Of a DNA stretch of 52,598 nt, positions 1 through 12,600 are shown in pieces. Location of the stretch: the NCBI RefSeq assembly GCF_000003605.2, contig NW_003119430.1, positions 217,726 through 270,323 of the forward strand. The letters run 5' to 3'. This DNA comes from Saccoglossus kowalevskii. Lineage: Eukaryota > Hemichordata > Enteropneusta > Harrimaniidae. Under the pieces are notes generated by a model. The model searched no databases, had not been told where the DNA came from, and worked only from the letters and a program-made list of their open reading frames with translations. Position 1 is the first letter of the stretch; each line of letters begins with the position of its first letter. Position numbers and translations under genes: made by a program.

Positions 1-330
1 CTCGTCTCGTCTCTCTATCTCGTCCCCTCGAGGTACGGGATCGGGAAAGTCACTTTAACTTTACAGTCAAATAAGACACACACAACGAAATACGTTTCAG
101 CTCTCGTCTTAGTCGGTCAATCGAGCACTCTATCAGACACAGCGCCCTGGGGAAAAGTCCCCAAGACTATCCAAGGCTGACCCAAGACTCGCCCAAGACT
201 GGACTGCCTCAAGGCTCGCCCCAGGACTCTCTTGGACTCTCGACTCGACTCGACTGCGTCTGTCGTGGAGTATTCGCCAAGACCAACTCAAACTCTCTTT
301 ATTCATTTTCAAAACTCTAACCAATTACAA
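1..330 (-). other. GC-rich low-complexity block, possibly LTR-like remnant
   Basis: Unlike the AT-rich surroundings, this block is C/G-rich and built of short recurring words: CTCGTCTCGTCTC at the edge, CCAAGACT-type words between about 165 and 235, and CGACTCGACTCGACTG near 241. On the minus strand AATAAAGAGAGTTTGAG (from about 304) could hold a poly(A) signal. A 63-codon minus ORF here has low-complexity sequence and no recognisable domain. LTRs of invertebrate retrotransposons can look like this, but no TG..CA ends, target duplication or second LTR is visible. Confidence 0.35.
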
Positions 331-721
331 AACAGTAAAAAGACTCTAGGGCGTAACCTTCAATCATAAAGCCAATCAAACTAAGTACTGAATACGTCAT
401 ATCTTTTGATTAATCGTTCACTACATTAATAACTATGAATACCAACTGTCAGAATCGCGACGGATATCTCGTAATTAGTTCCAAATCACTGAGCCAAGTT
501 CCGTCCAAAACTTCAAATAGACCTACACGATGACAGACATAACACAGCAATTCGGCTAATAATCAACTAATTAAGTCGGTTAACAGATACGCAAAAACAA
601 ATTCATGACACAAACACAGAGTAAGTTAAATATAAGTTGCTTTTCTTGACAAAAGTACAATGTGTGCCATGTTAATGCAGTTAAGAGTAATTCTTGTGAA
701 GTGGTAAGGAAGTTTTGGTCA

Positions 722-1020
722 GACGTGAATATGCTCATATGAAACTAGGAATATACGGTGTTCCTAACATTCTGCTTATTTTCCATGCTAACTATATTTT
801 GCAGCATTATTACAAATATTTATATACGGCGACTGAATACCTTTGTTGTGATCAGAAGCACCCCAAAGCAATAAAATAATGAGTTGTTGTTTTTTTTCTG
901 AATCTACCAATCCGTCAAACGTGTGCTTAGTGACTTTGTATTACAACAATTTGAGCTGCGGCAAAAATGTAGACATAATAACTAATAATATAGTAATACT
1001 AACATAACGTATTTATTTCG
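722..1020 (+). repeat. Direct duplication, copy 1
   Basis: From GACGTGAATATGCTCATATG to ATAACGTATTTATTTCG this stretch matches 2262-2630 in order and orientation. Strongly shared blocks include TTCTGCTTATTTTCCATGCT, TGATCAGAAGCACCCC and GCTGCGGCAAAAATGTAGAC. This copy lacks about 70 nt that copy 2 carries in small insertions. Confidence 0.85.
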
Positions 1021-2261
1021 AAATGTATCAGAAAATTACTCAAATGTTCAATAACTTCTGGCAGTATGCGAAACAAGATTCTGTACAATTTACGTTTTTA
1101 AAATCTATATTAGAAGTATATCTTAAACATGTAGGTCATATGAAGATTTTCAAGAATGACGCCTGACTAGATCCAAAGCCAGTTAAACAAGGCTACTTGA
1201 GAAATATACTGGTCAAGACCTTTGTAACGACTTTTGGAAGACATGAACAGATAATTAGCAAATTATTTTTTCGCCTGGAACAACAGCTGAGACATCAGTA
1301 GTTCCCGATGATCAGTTATATATACTGTTAACGGTGAGGTGAACACAGTGATCTACGTCTCATGGACCTGGCAAGCTAGACATCATGTTACCTTATAAAG
1401 GCACCAAACACTCGTCCTGTTTTGACCTTGCTATACACTCAATATCATCTATCGACCACAGATAATAATTTACAAGTTTTGCCGTGTATTGGTCACCCAT
1501 AAGGAGATAATATCATCGCAGTTGTCCTAAGTATCCAGGCTAAGTATTAACCATCGATATAAATGATAATTGCTGACACCTGATATGATATTAACGTCAT
1601 GTTACATTGATTTACTGATGTGTGCGTCTCTATTATGTCAATCCTTTATTTTTTGTTTAAAATTCAAAGGTGATCTGCAAAGCGAAAGATCAGAATACAA
1701 AAATAGCATATGGGACTATAATAAACACAATTTATACACAAATGACGGCGTTAAACAATAACAATTTGGAACTTGTGAAGTAAAATTTAAAACCATAAAG
1801 GGTGAACCATACAGGCATGAGGGCGCAGCACATAATATTATTCTGCGTTGGCCATCAGTATAATATCTATTTCTCATTAGAGAATATTAGTATACCATTA
1901 CATGTAATAGTCATTCAGAATAAATGCGTATCATGTGCGCCATAACACGATGACACATATTAAATGTACATCATAATATGAAGGATGCACATAACATAAT
2001 GATCGCATTTATAAAATAATGTGTGCATATCGTCACGTGGTGATTGCTAAAAAAAATACCATGATGAATACATAACATAACACAATGGCTACACGCGATG
2101 TCGATTTACACTATACCAAGATGAACAGACACCAGTGAATCACTGAATGTAAGACTTTTAAGCTTTCCATAAGAACAGTTCCTAGGTTGACATTGTAATT
2201 AAATGTGGTGAATAAATAATACAATAAAAAAAACAAATGATAGTGATGTAAGCGACATTCG
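1021..2261. other. Non-coding spacer between duplicate copies
   Basis: AT-rich sequence with no recognised gene. From about 1920 to 2090 it contains loosely repetitive CATAA/CATAATATG words. These are too diverged to call a defined tandem array. Confidence 0.4.
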
Positions 2262-2630
2262 GACGTAATGTTCTCGCATGAAACTAGAAATATATGGTGT
2301 TCGTCAAATTCTGCTTATTTTCCATGCTAACCATATTTTGCAGCAATAGTACACATATTTTATACACGGTGACTGAATACCTCAATCCTCACGAAAACGC
2401 TTTACGCTGTGATCAGAAGCACCCCTAGCGATAAAATAATGATTTGTTGAAGTTGTTTTTTTCTGAATCTACAGATCAGTCAACATGTGCTTAGTGGTGA
2501 TTTAGCTGCGCTCATAACTTCAACTTTTTTTGTTACAACAGCTTCAGCTGCGGCAAAAATGTAGACATAGTAACTAATACTATAATAATACTAATATAAC
2601 ATTAAAGCAATTATAACATATTTATTTATT
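2262..2630 (+). repeat. Direct duplication, copy 2
   Basis: Second copy of the 722-1020 segment, in the same orientation about 1.54 kb downstream. It carries extra short stretches, for example CAATCCTCACGAAAACGC before the shared GTGATCAGAAGCACCCC and an insertion around 2500-2540. The copies are clearly diverged by eye, so the duplication is not recent. No ORF or terminal repeat was found. Confidence 0.85.
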
Positions 2631-2970
2631 ACATCCATAAACACTACAATAACTTCAAGTTGGCGGAAGTGTTAACGAGAGCGCCACCATGTATTTAATA
2701 GTAATGCGTATTCACGTTGATTATTCAGCGAAGGCCGTTTCCTCAACAATGAATGCATTTCTGCATTACAATGATGTCATTTTTAATCAAGTTATTTCAC
2801 TATGACCCGATAACAAATTGTTTCCATGGTGCAACTTGGCGTTATATATTCTACTCATTAATGGCAAAGTCTTCTCGATTTATTGTATTTCATTGGGTAA
2901 AAAGCATAAAAGACAAACACAATAGTAGTAGTGCCTGGCAATGAAAACATGGCATATAAACAAATACATG

Positions 2971-3045
2971 TGCGGGCTAGGACTCGATCCATTGTGAGTC
3001 AATGTAAAGCTACTTACTAGAATGCTTGCCTACTCCACTTTGTCT
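2971..3045 (-). repeat. tRNA-derived SINE-like fragment
   Basis: On the minus strand GGATCGAGTCC (near 2992-2980) matches the Pol III box B consensus GGTTCGANTCC at all but one position. About 36 nt upstream TGGAGTAGGCA resembles box A with two mismatches. The T stem does not pair properly, so this is not a functional tRNA. A SINE head or tRNA pseudogene is the likeliest reading. Confidence 0.4.
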
Positions 3046-6000
3046 GAAAACACATTGACAATACTGAACGTCTAACAGATTGTGTCACAACTTTCCACAA
3101 ACACTTTAACAGTGATGAATAAGGGAGTATATGTATCTGTCTTTTATTAATGATAAAACACTGCTAAGATGTGGTTATATTCTATATCATTCTGTATAAT
3201 ATATTCAGTCTTACAAGTCAGGATATAATCCACAGTATCAAGATATCGCTAATGTCTACTAAACAAAGCTGATAAAATCATTTAATGTATAGTGAGTGAA
3301 AGTTAAATTTGTAAAGTAGAATATAAAATGCAGATAATACGGCAAAGTATTTACTGAGTAAAGTAAATTATGGGTGTATTCATAATTATAGTTAGTCCTC
3401 TTGAGCCAGGGCAGGTGTGTAATAAGTCCAATACTACGCTACATTAGTCCAAGGATGAGCAAAATGGCCATTATACGAGGCTAACTACAACAAATAATTC
3501 ACATATTTTCAAAATGTTGTAATTACGTTCAAATTAATGCATCGAATGGTCTTCTTCTCTGATCTTCTCTTCGTTTCCATAAGATGATGAATTTATTATA
3601 TGTCAATGACTTACCATAAAAAGAATTGTCAGGAGAGCAGAAACACTTTTGAGATGATATGGTATCCGTGCACAAGTTTACTAATCCCTTCCCACTTAAA
3701 TTGACTTTTAAAAACATACAACTTTTTCAGAAATGTGTACCTTACCCTGTATATAGCCACTTCGATGGGCGTGATGTATTTATCCTACAACTGCACTTGC
3801 TGTTATATTATTTTAAGTTATATACATACATGTTATTTATGCGTGCGAAGTAACGTTTTTGTATTTATAGCAACTTTCATATTGGGTATCGCTTATGAGA
3901 TAATAATTTTATTAATTTTTCCAATGAACAAACATAAAACTCAAATTTTAACGTGTTGTCAATTCGCAAACCTTAATTTGAAGACGTAGAGACCTTCTCT
4001 GTGTTGCCTAGTATACAAATATAACAATGTTCACAGAATAATATAACCTATATGTACAGTGTGATTGTATCTAATTTTTCCAGCAAATGTTGAAAACGTC
4101 TGAATGTTACAATATAGACAATCCTGAGAACACATTTGTGTTAAATCTGTTTATTAACTTATTAACTTGAACTTGCATTACTAAAAGCAATTTCCTTCAG
4201 CATGTATGCCATTATATAAATAAAGTCAATTTGTTGATTTTTATTTGATGGCAACAATTCACATCACATGATAAGTTCATTTGTTGGATATATCTCTAGT
4301 TCTAAATGCAAAACGTCACTTCGCATGCTCATTTCCACTTTTACTCATCATTACATTTCACTGATGACTAATGTCGTAACACAGCTCAAGATTCAAATTG
4401 TCTGACCAACGAATGTGTGTAGAATACTGGATGGTAAAAGCTGTATACTTTTCTCTATCAATATCATATCATGATTTTTGTTTCTCTTTTTGTTTCACAA
4501 TAACTTCACAATGATATTTTACAAAGAACTCAAAAGGATACGTGGTGTCATTGCAGATGTTCGAACATAATATTATATAATGCGCTTGCAAATATCCAAA
4601 GACGTGCCCATCAATATATCAGTGTGTGTGTACAATTTAGTGCAACCCAGGCTCATCCCTTCATGCAGCATAACTAGTTAATTTCCACATATCCCGGTTA
4701 CCTTTCCACATATCTCAAAATAGGTAGTTTAGAATTATCATTGACTAAGCTACATAGACTTTGCACTTGTATTATGTATCTTGGCAATGCCATTCATCTC
4801 TAATTGCTCTGTCGTAACACTGAATCGTATAACGCTACTAATTGAGTGTGAGTGTCTGGAAGCCCCTTTGTGAGTCAGTTTTAAATTATACGTAATTGCC
4901 ACCAACTTTGCCGCTCACCCACAAGAAAATTAGATAATTGAGTGGACTATCATAGGTAATAGAAATCCATTTATGTTGTATGTCGAAAAAAGCATAATAG
5001 TACATTGAATACTGAAACGCAGCTGTACTATAGTGCAGTCATTAAAGGTGCGGCGTTGTCCGGCAGAGCTGTTTCCTGTTTCCCTGTAAAAAAAATATAA
5101 GACATTTCATTCACTTTTGCATTATCACGGGACTCTTTAACACTCCGAAAGTACTCCAACACACTAATTATCTACTGCAACTGGAATTGATTCGTACAGG
5201 AGACAGATTGTACATATGTGTGAACGTACTTTGCATTATATGACAAATATCTCACACTCGTTTCTGCATATCGCCTACCAGGTCAACGATAAATTAACAA
5301 TACAGCAGACCTGTTTTCAGAGTTATGAAGCTGGTTGTTTAAATAATAATATTATTATATTTAAGTTCTTCAAAACAAGAAAATGTATTTATTAAATGTG
5401 AGTCAGGTTCATATTTTAGTATACATAGTAATACGAAAGAGGAAATACGTAATACCAACAAACTTGTTTCCGGCGAGATTTGAATAATATAAATGTGTTT
5501 CAATGAGTTCGTGTCCTGGCTTTCATGAGTCATCAATACTGAACATTACTACCCCCCACTCAAAATATATCATTGATCGACGCTGGAACCGCCCCAGGTC
5601 ATACGATCCCTGGCAGTGGGAAGCTCAACAATCAGTGAACTGATAATTTCCCACCACCGAGTTATCATTCTTTTCCTTTCTGGCGAATGTAATGTTTTCG
5701 AATAAACTGCAACCAGAGTACTATTAACAACCGTTACGTGACTGCATGGGTTGATATCCTGATGTTGTACCGGAAGTCAGAAGCAGTGAACGCAACGGAA
5801 TTAAAGTGAATTTCATAAGACGTGGAAATTCTAGTGTGTGTTGGGGACAGTTTAACCTAGCCTAATCAAGGTGAACGGAAATGTCTGACACACTCGATAT
5901 ACATGATATATTCTCGTCACTATATCGCGGTAATTTATCGCAGTGTTCATCAACGTGATCATGGTGAATCAGTCAACACGGGTACGTACAATGCACACGT

Positions 6001-9000
6001 GTTGTAAGATATCACACATACACATTAGAGACCGTTTACTAAAGTGTGCTGACTGATTGTGTCGTCTATTTATCACCAAGAACAGGGAACAGGTGCAACC
6101 AATTATTTACAGCTTTGTAATATAATATTGGCTACGTTTATATGATCTTAATTATATAAATCGAGTTATTCCTGCAACATACCACGATAAGTTAAATGCA
6201 ATTAGCTATGTACATTATGTTAGTTCATGGGTAGTTGATTACACTTTGATTGGGAGTATTATAATAAGAGCTATATAAAGGAAATATATTGCCATATACG
6301 CAACAATATTGCCTTCACGTTGTGCGACCATCTAAACATAGCACCATTACAGCACTGCCCTCTACCATGTATGATTAGAGCTGAGACGAGAAATACTAAT
6401 TGCTAATATGAATCTTATATATTTTCAGCGCTACTAATGCGTGTATCATTTTTAAGGGAATTATACATTCCAACAATTTCGATTTTGTCGACCTTATTTT
6501 TAGTGTCTGGTACTTGTATTTTTGTAATCGTAATGTACTTCATAAACACGGAAATAAAATTACAGTATCGCATAGAGTAGCCCTGCAAATATAGTTTGAC
6601 ATTATTAGATATAATTAAACTACTAAGACTAGCTGTTATTCCGTTTCCGGGGAAGCTGCAAATTCAATGTCCAGTGTTATTCCACACTCTCTATTGCGCT
6701 GTTGCCAACGCTCTGTCGTATTAGGAGCATTAGATGAGCACTACAACGACGTGGATAAATAAATGACGGTATTCACAAACGAAACCAAGTGCGATGGGTG
6801 TATGAGTCAGTATTTGTACAGCTTCATTCTAAGTTTGTTTTTCATTAATTTGTGATATTAATATTTCTCGTCTCAATCGCATGTCCGTTTCACAATCGAT
6901 TTATGAATTTGATCAAGTCAAACGAAACTAATTAAACTCGCATATACAAAAATAAAATACCGGAGAGTGATAGTAATTAATTACGTGTTTGGTATGTACA
7001 ACGCAAAACATATATATGGCTGCGGGTTGGTATTTCAAAGACAATAAAACATACAGAATCTGTTACAGTGACTGCCTTTCCAAAATTTCCACCAACACAG
7101 GAAACTTTCATAGGAGCTTACGAACAGTATTTGAAAAATATATTGTAATTTACATCAGTGTTTACTATATTTTTTCTGTGATTGAATGCAAGACGGGTGT
7201 TGCTTAATCCTTACAATGAATTATTAAATGTATGTGAACATTGTGTTAGAGATTTATCACGAAGATACCGAAAAGTTTACACGAAGGCAATACTGCGATC
7301 GTTTCTTGTGACGTATAGTGAAGATCAATGCGTGCCAGAAATGCCTGAGTGCAAATGTTGTGGTATTCTCGTGATAGCTCTTTTCTCATACATGTTTTGT
7401 CTGTTTGCAGTAATAATTCGATGAGAGATAAGACTGTGTGAACCTTTGCGTCCAGTAACAAGAAACTATTTTCGTATGCGTTATAGCGCATCTGTGTCCG
7501 ATGTAAACATAGAAACGTATCCAAATCGGACTTCCATAATCTAGAACGTTATTATGCTAATCATATAAAGGGGAAATTGAACATTAGAACAATTGGGGAT
7601 AAGTGTTGACACTAACAGGGTAAATTATATTGTTTCCGGTATATATTATACTATCAAATATACATATGGTTTGTTATAATCGTCTTTTGTGTTTACATGT
7701 ATTGTTTAAAAGGTGTTTATTATTTAATATGTTGTTAGTACACAAAATCCCCGAATAATCTTCTGATCGACAATGTGTTCGCATAGTGTGTTGATTATAA
7801 ATTGTCCAGTCACAATTACAGTGGCCATCACATATCGATACATTGTCCTCCGGTTTAACAGATTATTCCATACTTGGTTATCCATTATCTGATTGAATAG
7901 TGTTTAATAATTGCTGATCTTGGGAATTAACTGTGCGTGATGTGTCACCTATCAAAGAGAACTTAATCCGGCTACCAAGCTTTGCGGCCTAATGCAAGGG
8001 GGCTTATAAATCCGTGCTTTCTAAACCCGATTACGAGCATTAGGTGGGAGTAGATAGTGATCAATAATGGAAATTATAATGATGGCAGTTTTGCTTTCAT
8101 CCGCGTTCTGTCACTCTCATCGGAGCGTAGTCGTATATTTGTTCCGTTTGTTTAACATAAATGCTTCTAACACACATAGGAGAACGTTTGGGCGCATATA
8201 GTAACGTGTTCCATATGACTGAATGATTGAGGCACTTTGAACGTCCAGTCCGAACGCTGTCTCAGTAAGTATGTTACCTTTGCATTATTTAGTAGAATAG
8301 AAATATCTGATGTAGGCGTTTTTAGATGATTCATCCATGCATATAGTGTCACATTGTATCATATAAAATATTAAATATGAAGCGAATGGCAACGAAACAC
8401 GTGTATCTAGTGCATACACGTTTGGGACAACGGTGTTGTGTTATTTTACAGACTTTGTTAAATCATTAATATAAATTTATAGTTACGATCTAAGAAGGCA
8501 ATGGTTTTTATATACTTCGCATAGCAAACCAGTTACCTCCATGTTTTATAAACGTTTATAAATTCCAACAACAGTTGAATCCAACCAACCAGTGCGTAAC
8601 GACGTCAGGTGAAATTTCAATACTGCAAACATTAAAAAAACAGGTCTGTAAACAAAAGTGCAAATTAAAGAATACGATGTCAGTGTTTTTATTTACATCG
8701 TTGGAAGTAAGTGTCATCGTCGTAAAAGCCCGGCCTCTTTGCGGCACGTGGCGGTTGCCGCATGAAAATCTTTCTTTGATATATTACATATAGTTTTTGA
8801 ACGGGTTTGTTAATATGATTACGTCATTCATTTTGGTAACTATGCAAGATGAAGTGAACTAGCCACAACTTCTTTTTTTCACATTGGTTTCCATATATGG
8901 CAGACCGAATGGAATGGAGAGAGGCAGTATTTTAACCCTATGTAGCTCATGGTAATGTTCTATTTTATCTACATATCTATTTATCTATATATCTATTTTT

Positions 9001-9456
9001 ATCATCTACTTTTTTTCATTTTTCATGCCCTGGCACATATTTATGAAATGTTTCTCCTATTAATAATTTTAATGACAAATTGAAATATACGTTAAAATAT
9101 ATTTAATTTGATGTATCACATGATGATTTTTGAGTAGGCTGCACATTTTCTCTATAAACATCAATTAATCAGACAACTGCGTCATCTTCTGCTCAAATAT
9201 GTTATGGGTCATCCCATTTTTCAATATTAACATTGTTTTTCCATTAGAGGACATCATAGACAATTTCCAAATACCAAAGTTTAAAGAGTGAACGGTGATT
9301 CTATGTGTGTGTTCTAAGTGTGTGTGTGTGTATGTGAGAGTTAACCATATATACGTTTTTCATATATTGTAATAAACACAATTAATTGAATAAAATGAAA
9401 ACAAAAATCGGTTCCAATTGGTTTTATCTCTGCTATAATTTGACTGAACTGAAAGA
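3046..9456. other. AT-rich region without recognisable genes
   Basis: Every open frame is short (92 codons or fewer), lacks recognisable domains and has the composition expected of chance. Small features include a TTTCCACATATC word repeated at about 4682 and 4706, a short GT-rich stretch at 9305-9336, and a 7-bp hairpin at 8740-8762. No exon, RNA gene or mobile element could be supported. Confidence 0.5.
8740..8762. other. GC-rich hairpin
   Basis: TGCGGCA and TGCCGCA form perfect 7-bp arms around a 9-nt loop (CGTGGCGGT) that includes part of a CACGTG E-box (8744-8749). It stands out as an island of GC in AT-rich DNA. No gene context explains it. Confidence 0.4.
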
Positions 9457-9680
9457 GTTTTCATAGCACAATATTTCAATATCACAGTGTTCCCATAGCA
9501 CACAGTATTTCTATATCACTCAGATTTTCCGTATCACATAATGTTCTATATCACAGACTTTTAATCTCACAGAGAGTTTCTTTATCACAGTCAAGTATCA
9601 AAACTTTTCCGTATCTTAGTGTTCATGTCACAAAATGATTATATCACCGAGGATTTCTATATCACAGTATTTCTGTAGCT
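9457..9680. repeat. Degenerate minisatellite, about 17-bp unit
   Basis: About a dozen imperfect copies of TTTCTATATCACAGTA, for example around 9490, 9511, 9545, 9580 and 9655. Units vary from about 15 to 20 bp, and most keep the TATCAC core. The array is old and non-coding. Confidence 0.7.
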
Positions 9681-12600
9681 ATTCCGCAGAATATTTGACG
9701 TTTGATAACTAGCGCTTGTCAAAAATAGTAATTGCGCAATTTATTGATGTGTTGCCGCATGCCGTGGGGTTGGTGAGCAGTATTAATATAACAGTTTGTA
9801 AATGCCTCCATTACATCATGTCTGTGGTAAATTAACCGATGGCAAAAATGGCAAAAACTATTAATTCCATCAGAATGGTATTTTTTAAGGTTTTGAAAAA
9901 CGAAGCATCAAATATTGTGTCAGTAAGGCGTATCCCTTCGAATATATGAGAAATGCCGAAATATGATACAATTGCGAAATCCGATTCATATATAAATTTA
10001 TATATTAACATGTATATATATTATTCCATCTTGGCCACATATTAGACATTTCTTGTCACACTGATTAAAGTACTGCCATCACTGAGGAGATAATACTGTC
10101 TCATTTGTCCTATATATTACCAATTACTCCTATTTTATTACTTGTCCCATTTATTGACCGATATATATATAATTGGGATATTATTTCAAAGGTTTCAAGA
10201 ATCCGGGATTTGTATTTATTTTTTGCGGAGTTTTACATCATAAAATCCACTATTTTATACAGCCTCGTTCATCAGCTAATCGTAAATTTTTTGTAGCCGT
10301 CGTTTGGTGGAATTTGTCTGTATGCAACTGAGAGCGAGCCTATTGGTGTAACGCTGACAGTGTGAATGTTTTTTTTTTTATTTCCTTTGATAGTTTTTTT
10401 CTGGTACTCACATCATTTTAAATTGACAAATGTGAAACCGACGTAGATTTATCGGCATACAGTATATGTAAGCATTAAATGATCTTGAAAAAGCTTAATG
10501 ATTTTGGGTCGAAATAATAAAAATTATTCTATCAATGTATTGGTCCACTTCAATTAAGTATGGAAAATAAGGTCTTATGGGGATGTCAACAATTTCACTG
10601 TACATTTGCTTCCACCATTGGTTTCTATTGTGAAAGTATTTCATGTAGTTTTGCAAATTTGCTTAGAAATGTGATCTTAAAAACACATACATTATTAATG
10701 ATACGATTCATCACGTTGTTCTAAATTTACAGTATGCTGTCGTTTAGTTTAATATTATTTGCTTCATTATATTCATCGAATTGTATTGCACATATGCTCA
10801 ACTTACATTCAAAATAAAATGGAGGGTTTGAATTTGAAGTCTAATGTATGAGTCAACAAAGGTTAATTACCTTAATTGTATCTTGATGATAACTTCGTGA
10901 AAAACCTAAATTTGATTAATTAGAGAGAAACAATAATATTGTAGAAACGTGTTTTTGTGATTTAAAGTTAATTATTTCAGAAGCAATAATAGTGTTCAAA
11001 AGTTTATTATGTTGTGTAGCGGTCAGTGTACTTGTTTGGGAGTTATCTTGCCTTTTTAGAAACGCATATAGGAAATCCATATCTACAAATAAAATATCTG
11101 CAATGTTTGTCCTTGTTTAATCTGTTTTGGTAGGCAAATTATATATACATTTATGTTGTGTGACTTTGCTCCACCACGTAATCCAAAATATTAATTCATC
11201 CATGCCAACCTTCGTAACAATATTTAAATTGTTATCAAATCTCACGCTTAGAACCTGGATACTAATTAGTGATTTTCTCACTCAGATGTAATCAGCAAAA
11301 AGGAATACTAGCATATGACCATGTTATAACCATATACATGTCATTACAATTCAAAGATGTATATAGTGTTGCTTTGCGCACTGTCTTTAAACTTTTTGTT
11401 TTTGATCCGCTGTATTGTTTTATTTAACAGTTGTTTATTTATCTAGGTCGAGTACTGAAATAAGTGATACTGATATTAATAATAATGAATATAAAAAAAC
11501 TCAAAAACGTTTGATAGTAGCAACCTAAACCAACATATTTGACTGTGTAAGTGTGGCTTTATTTTTTCATTGTATCTCTGGAATTTTTAAAATATTAATG
11601 TGTTATGAAACACGATATAATAATAGTACAGATGATATTTAAGGCAATGTATACATGATTAATGAATACATGTATGTACACAATATCTCAGAAATATGCA
11701 AATGCAAATGTTAACGCGGATAAAAATGGCTAAAAATCAATACAAACAGTTATCCCCTCAGTAATCCGTCGATATTAGGAAAAAAAGGTGATTACACGTA
11801 TAGTACTGTGCCGCCTACCAATTGACACGATATAATCGATACGCACACGACACATAAACACCGTGAAATAAGCTGTTAAAAACTGGGTAGAAATCACGCC
11901 TCGGAGACTCTTTCATTATACGTCGCCTAATTCTAAGCAAGCGTTAACGAATTGTTTGCGCATGCGTCGAAATAATTTGTCTTATCGGTTCAATCACTTG
12001 AGCCATATCTCAATCACTGGCATGTATATTTTACATTGATTTTGTTTTGTATAGCCGACTAAAAACTATATACTGTATCCAATCTTAGTGGGCGTTTTGT
12101 GTCTATTCATGTCGACTTAAAAATAAGTATGTACACGTTACGCCGGTTTAATGGACTTACAACTTACAACTCGTTTTATGTATGAATAGTATTATGACAT
12201 TCAACAACACTATGATTGGTCAAATATTCATGCACGATTGCATCGGTGATATGAATAATTTTAAAATAAAACACAGAAATATGTCGTCAACCGAGCATGC
12301 AATATATGTTGGTCGATATTTTATGCGCATTGTTCAATGGCTGCCACATTCACACCTGTTGTAAAAAAAAAACTCCGATATTAATGTAATATTATAAGAT
12401 ATATGACATATCTTATTTGTTCATAGAGAACACGGTATATATGTTCCATGGTAATTTTATTGTTACGTGGTAACAAACAAAACCGTTATATCGTAATATA
12501 ACACTGAAAAAAACACTGAAATCTACTTACTAGTATATGTATTTCTTTCATGACAGTTATTTGGTATTTGTTCATATTTTTTTTTTCCTTCAGCATTAGC

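Noticed and set aside
133-324. 63-codon minus-strand ORF
   Set aside because: Low-complexity GC-rich sequence. The ORF follows from the repeat words rather than from a protein-coding signature.
2971-3045. Functional tRNA gene on the minus strand
   Set aside because: Box B is good, but the T stem does not pair and no clover-leaf can be drawn.
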